Positions 46,201 through 59,400 of a stretch of 64,000 nucleotides of DNA are shown here, one piece after another. Source of the DNA: Bimastos eiseni (Eukaryota; Annelida; Clitellata; Crassiclitellata; Lumbricidae); contig OY365806.1 in assembly GCA_959347315.1 (NCBI GenBank), positions 27,332,811 through 27,396,810 on the forward strand, written 5' to 3'. The position numbers and the translations under genes were made by a program. The notes under the pieces were generated by a model. It saw only the letters and a program-made list of their open reading frames with translations. It was not told the DNA's origin and made no database searches. The stretch's first letter is position 1, and every line of letters begins with the position of its first letter.

Positions 46201-49200
46201 TCTTGTATATTGTGAAAGCTACTTAAACACATGAAAAATGAATTATTCCTTTGTTCTGCCTATTTGAATGGTCCCAAATAGCAGTTACCGTCCAAGATAA
46301 AACCAAAGAGCAAAAATATTTTTAAACAGCAATTTCAAGAACTAACAGCCAAAAAGAAATACAAGAGTTCCGTTAAAAATCTACATGTAGTTGACTTCAT
46401 TTCAAAGTCTATAGTAGCAGAGGGAAACCATTTCACATTAAGAAACCAATGACTTAATTTTTTTGTCTGCCATTTGTAATGCATTCAATTTTGCAAAACC
46501 TCTAGATCTGCAAACGGCTGACATTACTAGTGTGGCCGGAACGCTCAAAGACAATTCCAATATTATTATTATTATTATAAACAATTTTAGCATGCACATA
46601 GCCACACAGAAATGGAATTCTGAGGCGCTGACAGTCAGCAGGTGAAAAGCAGTTAGATATCCAGGTGTATGAAGACTAATGAGAGACATGAGATGTTTCT
46701 AGATGTTCCTTGAAAGAAGAATTGTAGTTCAAGCCAAGGATAGATAAACATTGGTAGTTGATTTCATTTTTTGGGGCTGAAACACGGAATGCACAAGAAC
46801 CCACGAGAGAGCAAATCAAGGCTCAACCTCAAAGACCACAGATGAAGATAGCACACTGTGTGGCAAGATGCATAGAGAAACCAGTGGTTGAATGCAGGTA
46901 GGACCGCTCCTATAAAGGCCACTCTACTGTCTGGCTCTAAGCTGGTACTAAGCATAAATGCAAGCCACTTGCCTAAGAGTATTTGCAGATATGGCATATT
47001 TCACACAGAACATGTCAAGCATAGAAACAGTGAGATGAAGAAGTATTAGGACACGATTTACATAATTTGTAACAAAAGTATTACATCTACGTGATTATTT
47101 AGCCTGAGCATTCAGTGGTTTATTTACTGGTTTTATTTAATTAATTATAACTATAATACAATGTACAGCTCCACGCAATCCATAGACATCGGGTATTCCC
47201 AGGTATTAGAGTGCCAATCACATAATTGTACAAAAGTCTAAATATATAAGATGATCAATTTAAAAATTGAAATATCTTAAAAGCAGAAATTGCAAGACAA
47301 TTGTATATGAGAGTAATTGTTAAAATAGCACCTGTTGTTTTTCACTAATCTACAAGCAATGTCTAATTGCCCTGCGTTAACCATGAAGCAGACTTATATC
47401 CATTTCATTTAACAATTAATCCGACGTTTCACACAAGTTTAAAAATTTACAGTAGCTCTCATATTTATATGCTAACTTCTGAAGACATTGGACTTTTTAT
47501 GAATTATAAAACTATGCGCCTCCCAGAAGTTTTGTCACAGGCAATACAAAAAGGTCACACACACTTAATAACAAACACAAAATAGAAAAAAAAAATAGAA
47601 AAAATGAAATAAATACCACAAAGCATTTGGGTTCCTCCTCACTCATAGAGGCAAAACACTTGCCAAAACATGACAAGTTGGCAAAGCAACAGAATTGATG
47701 CATACCACAGACAATCAAAGAAAGCTCTAATTTCATGACATTGATTAATTCCACTAGATCGTCAAGCAACCGAATAATGCTGGATCTTAATTGCTAAGCA
47801 TTATGATTGGAAAGGCTTATCATATGAAAACAAGTTGTAGTGAGTTATTTAACTACACAAAAAAGGCTCAAAACAAGAGGTGTAGAAAACTAAAAATTAT
47901 TTAACAAAAGCAGCTCATATAACAAGAAGCAATGTCATTCCAGTCCAACTCCTGACCAATTTTTAAGGAAGATCATCACCCAGCCTTCTCAAAATTGCAT
48001 GAAATTTAAACCGCATGTTGTCAAATATATTGGACAAAAAACACCCAAAATCTGAGAAATATTTTAAATATGTTTCAAGGTATTGCTGATTCCATGACTC
48101 CACCCTTTGCAGGCACGTTGCAAAACTTCTAGAAGTCCACTTTTTAAAATCTAAATAGCAGTTTCATCAAATTAGATCACTTCTTTTCTCATTTCAAAAA
48201 TACAAAAATTATTATTGCATCCTCTAATATCAGTTGAATTAAATGTTAAAGGTGTCCACAAAATCATCTTATCTGTAAAATATGAATGCATTGCGCCTGG
48301 TATATGTGGAGATATCGATCACTGATTATTAAAAAATATAGATATAGATAAATACTATGGCATCTTTGATATTCATCTGAAGTTATAGGTCACACAATAA
48401 TAATTATTAAACTTTGTAAAATCTAAGCAAGAAACTGTAAAGGGAAAATAAAATCTAATCTGCTCAAACCACAGTAGAGATATCAAAAATATACATGTGG
48501 ACATCTCAAAGATTTGCAAAATAACTTCTGAACGTGGGGACAAGGAATCAGCAGCATCTTGGAAAGTATTTTCAACATTGTACAAAGATTTTTGGGTTTT
48601 TTCCATCCAATATATCTTGCAACATTTGGTTTGGTTAAAATTCCCAGTCAATTCGGAGACAGTTGGATGGGAGAAATCGGCTGAGTTGAGCTGGAATGAA
48701 CCAGTCAGCATTTAAAACATTTAATTCGATGACTCGAGATTCATAGTTAATCCAGTAATCTATAGTTAATCCAGTTGGATTACTCCTAATCAGAATATTC
48801 TGTACATGTGCCAGCATCACAGTTGCTTCATAACAAAAGCTATTAATTCAATTATGAAAAAATATATGGTATAAAAACACAAATTTCATTTTAGTCAAAC
48901 TAGAAACACATCATGCATGAATATTTACTGAAAGTTGTTTGACAAACTACAGGATAACGAAATACAGATGCCAAGTAAATCTCTAAAATTCATGTAAGCT
49001 ATGTTGTCAAATGAGCTTAAAATTTTGAAAGTAGACAGTTTATAGGACCCAAGTAATCATCATCACCTATTAAGTCAAAATAATTAAAAGAGTAACGATT
49101 GACAAAAAAGAACAGAGCAACTCAATGATGATATAACAGCAACACACAATTCATAACATATAACAATCAACAAGAAGGAATTTAAAATCAGGAATCATAT

Positions 49201-49555
49201 ACTACTCAGAAAGGCAGGAAATACAGAGACCAGGCAGATAAATATTGCCACCTGTTCATGACAGGCAGCAGAAGAGATGTACAGCCCTCAATAATAAAAG
49301 TTCAATTCTTGGTTTTGTGCCAGCAGCCAATCTACGAAGAAATGAAGTAACAGCTAATGGCAAATACAGACTTACAAATCCACACAAATGGAGAGATTCC
49401 AAAAGAAAACCAAGACAGAAAATATTCTCCAATATAAAACTCCCTAAGCAGAAAACTTTCCTATTTTGAGCAGCAACAGTTCTTATATTTACTTTAATTA
49501 TTTAATTATTCTTAAATTTGATAGCACCCTTCTTTCAACATTTTTTGCTCAGAAG
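43249..49555. other. No recognised gene; A-rich plus strand suggests minus-strand transcription
   Basis: From about 43.26 kb to the CPSF6 exons the plus strand is visibly A-rich and T-poor, as in the CPSF6 introns. Open minus-strand stretches at 44183-44587, 47600-47770 and 48373-48711 look weakly exon-like but match nothing I can name. ATT repeat at 46560-46578. Confidence 0.4.
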
Positions 49556-49725
49556 TGCACACGCTTTGACGGCGCAATTGCAGTTGTAATGCAGAGCAAT
49601 TGTGTGCGAAGGACTTTCTCAAGTTCCCTACACAGCGACGCCTCAGACGAGGGTCGAACCCACTCACTCAACGCACACTGAGATTTATGGGCCGACTGCT
49701 CAAACCAACCGGCCACACAAACATA
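49556..49725 (-). mobile_element. tRNA-derived SINE head
   Basis: The minus strand shows GTGTGGCCGGTTGGTTTGAG (A box) and GAGTGGGTTCGACCC (B box), followed by the CTGCATTACAACTGCAATTG linker also seen at 5730-5760. Confidence 0.75.
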
Positions 49726-50134
49726 TCTATCACAGCAGCAAGTAAGAAAAAATAAAGCCATTTAGAACATGTAATACTGATTACAGAACAGTGGAACAAA
49801 AATCCCATTTACAATACTGTTGGCACAATGAACATGGAATGGTACTGAACACCATCAGTAACAGCAATTGAAACTGCACCCTTCTCTTCAAGGCACTTGG
49901 GCTAACCTCACCTCACTCTGGCAGGTGATTTTCAACTACTTCACCACAGATGTGAGGGACTGAACTTTCAACATCATCAATAATATTCAAAACCCATTAA
50001 GTGCCATAGCTGCCATGGCAGTGGCAGCAGGACCTGACAGAGAGATGACAATAACATGTCATTTATACTGTACCAGTCAGTGTACCTACATATCGTGGAC
50101 AGCTGTTCAGGCAACGGTCATCTGCGGACGTCGT

Positions 50135-50411
50135 TCAGTGTCGGCTGCTCCTGCTCTCCCTGTACTCCCTCTCACGATCGCTGCGTTCCCTGTCGCTGCG
50201 CTCACGGTCGCTTCTCTCTCGCTCTCTCTCACTCCTTTCTCTCTCACTCCTTTCTGGCTTCTCACGATGGCGCTCCGACTCGTAGTGACGCTCCTTCTCT
50301 CGACTACGGTCACGATATTCACGTTCCCGTTCTCGACTGCGTGAGCGATGCCGGCTCTGCTTCTCACGTTCACGATCGCGTGATCGAGACCTTCGATCAC
50401 GGCTAGTCATC
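50135..50411 (-). CDS. CPSF6: CPSF6 exon n (RS/RE-like tail)
   Basis: Encodes [18 protein letters not shown] and further Arg/Ser/Glu/Asp repeats to a stop at 50135. Such tails bind SR-type partners and transportin-3. Acceptor GTCTTTCAG. The 3' UTR is not delimited; ATTAAA-type signals occur near 49500. Confidence 0.93.
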
Positions 50412-53400
50412 CTGAAAGACAAACACAACATTGCTTATTACTGTAGTAATCACCATTACCATGACATCAGCAAGCTAATGTAGAAAATGCTAATCAATAA
50501 CAGAGGAAAAATTATGATGAGCAGGATAAGTCTAATCTATCTGACATCGACAGTGCTGCTCACTACTACATCAAGTATAGGAAACAGTGTCAGCAGAGAT
50601 ACAGCCAAAATTTCGTCAGAACTAATGATTAATGAGAGGCAAGACGAATACAAACAAGATTTATACTCATTGAAAGCGGTTACAGAATTTTACGTTTCTA
50701 CGTACAGACGTACACCAGATCTTCGCTGATAGGTAACTGATATAGCACAAATTCAGGGGTAACTTGGTCGTGGTCATGGACCCAAATTTACTTAAGCACA
50801 CATGTGATCTTTGTCAGAAGAACTCTTATTGAGCATATATACATGTTGCATTGATCGTCATTTTGTAATGCTGACAGGAATTTTGTTTCAACAACTTCAG
50901 AGCTGTTCAGACGGTTGCATAGAATAACCAATTAATTGCTATAGAGAATCAATATATCTATATAAAAAAATGTATGTAGAATTCCCAAAGCCCTGCACAA
51001 GATGTTCATTTTTCTGTTTAAGATTCAACCTGTAGGACCTAAACATATAGATAACTGTGTAAGACAAGGACACAGGCTAAGTGGTGATACTGCAATGTGT
51101 GCACTTTGATCCCCATTAAACTTTAACTTATAGACTCATTCTTATGACAACACAAAGATTTTTTGTCAGCCTACCACAAAATGAAAATAAACAGCTACAT
51201 AGATAGTTCATTATCTCAAATTACCATTTCAGTTCAGCAACATATTATTTGCGCATATTATTATGTGTTAAGTATGTCACTATGACCCGAATGAAGGACT
51301 TCAACGTATAGATCTGTTTAATCTCCTGTAGTAGCACATTCACCTCCAAGACCAATACAAGTCCAACTTTACATATATTGTAAGTACAAGACATTCATGA
51401 CTGGAATTTCATATACTATTGTTTTAGCTGTTTAATGACCAGCGAGTAATAAAACGTAAGGCGTAATCAGTAACGCTGGTCGTTAAAGGATTAAACAGAA
51501 GAGCATCACTATGCAGAAACATTAGAATATTGGCTGAATTTTTGTAACAATGAATGAGAAGCCCATACTTTGATCCATAAGACTTCGATTCAATCCCGTG
51601 TAGAGTGTCCTGAAGGGAACTAATGAGAATCTTGCATCTGTCATCACTAGCAATCTTGCTCTGCTTGATGAGGGAGATTGCAGTCACCAACGTCTCGATC
51701 GCACTTGCAAACTCTCCTAAATGAAAACCGCAAAACCATCAGAAAACAGACATTTCATCATGGATAGGACAACTTCTACAGGAAATCATGGGATTTCAAT
51801 TTTAAACTGTAATATTACAAACGCTATAGTACCAATTTCAAGCAAAATAAATCTGAGCATTCCCGGCCTGACAACACAATTGAACAGAGTGGTTTTCAAA
51901 CACTCGCAGAAGACAGGCAACGCCACAGGGTTTATGCCACAAGTGAACAAGTACCTTATTCCAGGAAATGAGCCAACTGTGCTGTGGAAGAGTGAGCTGG
52001 CAGTACCATCAGATCACCTGGCACACAGAAATTGCAACCAAGGGTTGACGAGACAGAGATATATAGGCTTGAGATAAGATGAAGGAGCACAGACAGCAAA
52101 TAAACATCAAGATTCAACATTGCAATTACGACAATTCAAGATTCAAAACATAATACATAATTTGCTAAGCTAACAAATGCTGTTTATCCCACATGGCATT
52201 GAATGCATACCAAAACCGAGTATATACCGCTAATCATCAGGCAAGCAACAACATACCGAACAGATTGCAGCTGGAACAGTTAGGCCTAAATAGATAGCAC
52301 TGCCATAGTCAACTATGGTGCACATGAATATGTACGTCATGGCCAAGGCAGCTACTATATTGTGATATATGCACGCTTGACATAAATATTCACAACATCT
52401 GACTGTCCATCCACCTACCGTCGCAGTCGCACATCTATAAGTTCTGTACATATGACATACGTGACTAATACACGAGTCACAGTAATCAGTTTGGTGCTCT
52501 CAAAATGACCTTATGAGTTCTGGTAAACTTAGTTCAAAATAGTAATGGACAATTTGCACAGCTCTACTACCGACCTGCGCTGGCATCCTGAACTGCACGT
52601 GAGATGGCTGTGCTTGAGACAGTCTTATTGCGCTGAAGGATTTCATCAAACTCTGACTCACTGAGCTGAGATGCAGATGCCTCATGTCTAAAGCAACAGC
52701 ATAGAAGGGTTCAACTAAAAACACCAGGTTCCCAGAAGAACAAACATCATCACACATAAACAGTGGGATCAATCAATTATGCTGAAGAAAGATCAGTGAA
52801 GGCAAAGACCAACAACACTAGAGATGAATGAGATAAACAAGAAAAAAGAACTCTCTTCAATCTAAGAAACCGTTAATTTCAGTAACATAGGAATAAGTCG
52901 AAATGGTTCTTTGATTACTAGACTGATCGCAAGTCAACTTCAATTAGTGCAGCTACTTTTCAACTGTCATCTTCTTCACAAGTACTAAAAAACAACTAAA
53001 AACTAATGATGATGGAATGTAAATTGTAACAGACAAGGCCATAAAAACGCATGACTTGAAGCAATGTATCAGAATATAACAAGTTGTAAAATTAAAACAA
53101 AGATGCTATTTTAGACAACCTATCATTTCTAGGAGATGGTCCACGGCGGTAGGCATCTCCACCAGAATAGCCCGGCGGACCTCTGCCATATAAGACAAAA
53201 ACATCAATATACAGAAGTAACTGCATACAACTGTCAGTTTAAAATATAATAAAAATGCAATCCCACAAGTACATCTCTTTGCTAAAAGTAACCAGAGGCA
53301 AATGTAAAAGTCTATCTGAACAGCCCGCCTACCAACTAAACTGAACACCATTAACACACAACATCAACAACATTAGAATTCTGGAAGAATGTCTTCATAT

Positions 53401-56400
53401 CTGAATGATGTTTGGGGGTTCAACAAAGGCCAGTCAACTGTCACAATAATTTCCTTACCCACTGAAGAGGGTAACAGCAACATGACGAGACTACTGTTTA
53501 AGCTATGAAAAATGTTTACACAAACCATATTCACACATCTCTTAATTTCACACTCTGTGATCTGAGATAGATATACAACAGTTTAACAAGTTGCATTAAT
53601 AAACAAGTTTATCAGAACTTTTCAACCAAGTTATGAAATTGTTTGTGAAGCTATTTAAAGTAGACTGTAGATTTGTATTGTGTGGTCCAAGTTTTTGAAG
53701 TGCACTGTTTTGCTTTGTCTGTTCTAGTGCAGACAGCTGCACTAATTAAATTTCCTTGAATATTTTTTCAAGTGGCATTACATATATTTCCAATAACAAA
53801 TACAACACTAATAAGCCAACAGATGCACTGCGTTCAACACAGGTGAAAGAAATTTCCTAAATAACAGCCAATACAAGTGAAAGAGTCAATGATGCAGTGA
53901 ATGTCAAATGAAGCTAAACTGTATTAACCTTTCTGGCGATGTCCTACGACCATAGTTATCCGATGACACATACTGTGCTGAGGACCTAAGTTCATTACAC
54001 GTTAACAAGTAACATGTTAAAATACATACAATCAATGCAAGAATGCATCTGAACTGAAATGCCACACACGAGTATCAGTGTTCATACTGTATTCATCCTC
54101 AATAGTGCTTTTCACCTATTCTCAACAAGTGCAGTTTACATCTCGCTCACATATACCGGTACATCTTTTACACAATAATACTAATCATTTAATAAGCTAG
54201 CAACTTCAGAATTTGGATAACTTACTTCAGCTTTGTGAAAGACTTTTAAAGAAGCAGCACTTTTATAAAGTTTAAAAGGCACTACACACACATTGAGAGT
54301 GTACTTACAAACAAGCACATTGGACAACCCAGATAGTTTATTCATTCATCTGATAAACCAAATGTCAGATGACTGAAATCTTCATATGGCAAATGCAGTT
54401 CAGTGGACATATGTTAAAGATCGGCTACATAGTTCCAAGTGACCCCGAACCAACACATTACTGTGAACGAGGTAAGCAGATAACTTAAGATAAGCATCTG
54501 TTTAGCATTACTTTGAGAGTTCTTGCAACAGAAACTTTACAAACGGATCATTCATGATTTTAGATTTACATCAGGATTATTCATAGTGTTAAAATCATCT
54601 ATGTTTCTGTTTGAAACTGTCAAACAGTCCCTAAAGCTGTCAGAGGGAGCCATATGAATACAAGGCAATTCAAGTCTTTATAACAGCCTGGAGACCAATG
54701 CTTGAATTTGGCCAATCACCTTTTGATGAAGGTGATTGGCCCACCAACTCAGTTAAACAGTCATTTGAAACCCTTCAGGAGGAAATGTTTTAGTTGGTGG
54801 GTGCAAAATGCCAACCTGCTGCTTAAACTTGAGCGACTCTGTATTTAAAGAACTAAGTTGCTGCAGGTTTCAACTTCTTTAGGATAGGCCTACACTCATT
54901 CTAAGAGATTCTATCTATTCATGTGCTCATATTTGATCTAACTTTGCTACTGATGACAAATTCATCTCTAAAAACCGCTCTTTTCAGCCGCAGTGTGTCA
55001 GCAGTTGATGCCTCAAATCAGATACTGGTGCAGTTGAAGTTGCTAATTACAATCATGCATATGTTCTACAGTATGTTCTACATTACACATACACTCATAC
55101 ATGCAAGAGATTTATAAACTGGGATAAACAAGAGCATGTGAAGTCTACAGGAAAAAACCAACACATCCCATACAAGAAAAGGTCAATAATGGATACAGGA
55201 ATCAAATACCACAAGCAGAATTAAAGTAGAACTTGAACATTTGGTTAATGACCCTTCTGAACATTTGGCTAATGACCCTTTTGAATTAAGAGATTTCAAA
55301 GCCATGGGAGAAACAAATAAATAAATGGAATCTTGATCACAAATAAGGCACCAATAAACACAGAGTATAATTATACCTGTCTGCCGCAGCCTGAGCAGCT
55401 CTGTGCTGTGCGTAGGCATCTCCAGGGGTGTAGGACACAACAGGACGACCATAAGCATCCGTGTGATGAGACACTTGAACTGTTGGCTGATGCTACAAAT
55501 TCATCATATCATAAGTAATTATCTCTACCCATTCATATTGTTCCTTTGTTTATAATCTAACTTAAAGCACAAATCAACACCTACCACGAAAGATTTACAA
55601 GTTGCATATGCACAAGAAACAACCCACCAGTTTTTACTTTACATCGCATAGCGACTCATGAAATGTGTAAAAATTAGTTCTGACATTTATTAAAAGCAAA
55701 AAGAAGAGAATTCCACAGTAGCTTTATTTCAGCATTTTAGAGTAAATCTAGTCTTCCCACTTCGAATGACGATCAAAGTACACACTACTTTTTTCATATT
55801 ACACACTGCTGTTACAATAATCTTATGTTCCCAAAAATATTGGCAAAGCCAAATTTGCCACCTCTTCAAACTGTAGAAAAGAAGAAATTGAAAACTCCAT
55901 CTTACCTTCTTAGACTATAAAGAGCAGTTTACCAGCAAAGTTCACAAATCAGAACAGTTCACATGCAATAAAACAACCAGCAACATATCATACTTACTGC
56001 ACCCGGAACATTTGATGGAGCTGATGATGCTGAAGGAAAGAAAGCAGGATTGACATGTGGCACAGGAGCCGGAGGGTGACCGGGAGGTGGTCCACTGTGC
56101 GGTGGCATCGCATGAAGATGTGGAGGTGGAACAGCCACTGGTCCACCAGCAACTTCAAAAGACAACAGTCAACTGTCTGAACTAACAAAATCAGTTAATT
56201 TCATGCCCACACACAAACACACATAAATAAACAATAAACATTAACAATGATTTCATACTAGCATGATGTAAGCAGTTGTCTTACCGACTGGAGGAGGATG
56301 TTGTGTCAGAAGTACTCCACCAGGTGGAGGGCGATGCAGCTGAAATCCAGCCACTGGAGGAGGAGGCTGCTGATACTGCTCTGTTAAGACAATAAGATCC

Positions 56401-59400
56401 AAATAAACTTATTCATCACATGTAGACTTCTCTCACGGTCATGTATGGCAGATACCGGCTCACATTTATCAATATAGATTTGGACTCAATTTTAAGGAAT
56501 ATGCTTAACTAAAACCTAACCTGATAAAATTTCTGACATGTAGATCAACATGTCCAAAATTTGTCACTTGCAGTACTAAAACAGTTGCATAAAGATATTT
56601 TTGATATTCACATCAACACATTACTCACAGTGACAGGGCGTGAGAGAAATAATTTCTCTTATAAAATGTCAACTCCTATGCATAACTTTCAACATGAAAG
56701 GGAAATATCTCCAAATATAACTAAACACTAACCAGCTAAAATTCGGCAAAACTGACCAGCAGCAAACAAAAGCGTAACCACGTAAGTGGTTTGACACTAG
56801 AGCTTTTAGCTTAAAGACCACACTGCGATTGGCAGACAGAAGAAAATGTTAGTCACTGCTCACACAACCATGACTATTAAAAAACAATTCAAACTACAGA
56901 ATATTTTCAAGGTATTGTCTATAATTCAGTGATAATTCATACACATATGCTGTGCCATAATTCATTTAATTTTAAATTCTACATATTGTGTATCATTTCC
57001 ACAATTTCACTTTAAAATAAACTTCATTTATAACTCATCACATGTGTCGTATCTGATTTATAAACTTACTAGGGGCCAAATGTGGGGTGTTTATCTTCCA
57101 CAGAAAAAATCTGCACATCAACAATCAATGATTTTTTTTACAGCAAATCCATCAACTGAAGTAACGTAAGCAAATATTACAACAACCAATCTAACCTTCA
57201 ACACCATGTCTATGTTCAATGGCACATAATAGTCATGCAAAGAACCTAAGAAGTAGCTTGCCACCAACGGCACTATATAAACTGTCGTAATTACAATTAT
57301 AACTGTGTAAATCTACACAGTTCAACTCACCTGGAGGTCGAGGCCACTCAGCTCTTGTAGGAGGTCCTCTGGGGTCCATTGCTCCTGGGGGTGGCCCTCT
57401 TATTCCAACAATTTGAGGACCTCTTGGCATCTTAAAAAAATTGACAACAGTTCCACTGTATACCCTCCCCAGAGACTAGGAAAAGAAATGACTGCTATAT
57501 TAAATATAATTTAATGAACATCATTGTAGTCTTCATCTCTGAAAAACTAACCCAAAATTCACTTCTTTCAGCTGTTGATAATATATTGTAGAAAGGTGAC
57601 AATCAAGATCACAAATAGCAAGGCAGTCAAACAAACAGATTTAGTACTTGCCATTCCTGGTGGTGGAGGTCCAACTGCCAGTCTAGGTGGTGCCATAGTC
57701 ATAGCCATAGGTGGCTGACCAGGCTGAGTCTGAACCAAAATAGGGGGTCCTTGAGGTGGTGGCGGCAAGCTATGACCTACAATAATTCAACAACATCAAC
57801 CACTTGTATTTTGCATTGCTGCATAGATGTGTTAAGTTCATTATCCAAAATTGTTCAAGCAGAAAATAGCATGACTGAAAGGGACATAGTCTCATTCATT
57901 CTCAAATGGAGCAGAGGCACCAAGTCTGTAATTTAACTAAACTAAACTTCACGTCTTTGCACCAATACACGATACAACATCACATGACATTCAAACAAAA
58001 AGCGCCCACCCAGCATCACTGTTAGCTTTGTTTTCTGCTGCCAACATAGATACATAGGTACCAAGATTCCTCACATCAAGTGCTGAAATGTTTTCTCTTT
58101 GATTGCATTTACAAACTGTACACTTGATTCAGCTCAAAAAACATCTGCCTATTAACACTGTTGCCTAGATCAACTACAATTGGTATAAAAGTGGAAAACT
58201 GTTTGCATCAACTAATGTCACATCTAAGAAAGCCAGAGGTGCACTGACTCTCAAAGGTACTGAACCACCTGACATGGCACGTCCAGTTGTTTCCACACAT
58301 CCGTCACGTCATTAATACACAAGGTTTTTCATAATTGTCATGACGCATACCTTCTGATGTCAGTGGCAATAATTACCATGTATTGTAAAACAATGTGTTT
58401 TTATTCTTACTTGGATATGGTCTTGGTGCCTGAAGAATCGTTATACCAGAGATTGGAACACCGGGTGGTGGGGGTCCAGAAACAGTTCCAGGTTGTGGTG
58501 GAGGACCGAGCCTGGCGCCTCCTGGTGGGAAGCCACCCGGAGGAACAAACTGTGATGGAGGAGGAGGTCCTTGTTGCTGCTGTAAACCAGGAGGTCCACG
58601 AGGCGGAGGACCAATACGAGGACCTGAAACAAAACTTGAAGGCAATCACACCCTGACAAGATGTAGTGCATGCAAATACTAATGTCAACATGTCTCATGC
58701 ACATGAAATGTGCATGAGACACACTTCTAATCTAAAACACCTCCCCAACATAAAATGTTACAAGTAGTAGTTAAGTTACTACAAGAATGGTTAAAGAAAG
58801 TTGTCACATTTACAGAGGTTTCTCCACCAAGCCTGCAGCCAAATATATAAACAATCCACAGCACAGTCACTTAATCAATGTTCGTAAGTGTACAATATTT
58901 CAATTCTTATAGTCAATTTTCAGACAACATATTTGTTCTTGGACATAAACAATAAAAACCACAAACTTCCCCTTGGAGTCAATTCTCTTAGCATAAGAAA
59001 TTTGAAAGCAACAAATTAATATCAAGAAATTTGAAAGCTACAAATTAATCTCAACCCGGACATCACTTTTACACAAGATTGCCTCCGTTAACAATCATTT
59101 ACCTAAATATCCACAAGACTTCCAGATAATAAATGTCACACAAATTTTAAAAGTTTACAAAATCATATGTACCTATGAATGTTTTTAGTGAAAATGTAAA
59201 CCCACTCAATGCACTACCCAAGCATATTACTTATAAGGTAATGTAATAAGTGACATATCAGGTAATGTAATAAGTGAAATATCAGGTAATGTAATAAGTG
59301 AAATATCCGGTAATGTAATAAGTGAAATATCAGGTAATGTAATAAGTGACATATCAGGTAATGTAATAAATGACATATCAGGTAATGTAATAAGTGACAC

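Noticed and set aside
50487..50729. 80-codon plus-strand frame with a signal-peptide-like start
   Set aside because: Located in a CPSF6 intron, no family match or promoter seen.
51721..52077. 118-codon plus-strand frame in a CPSF6 intron
   Set aside because: No recognisable motif, antisense to the gene and within a confirmed intron; probably chance.
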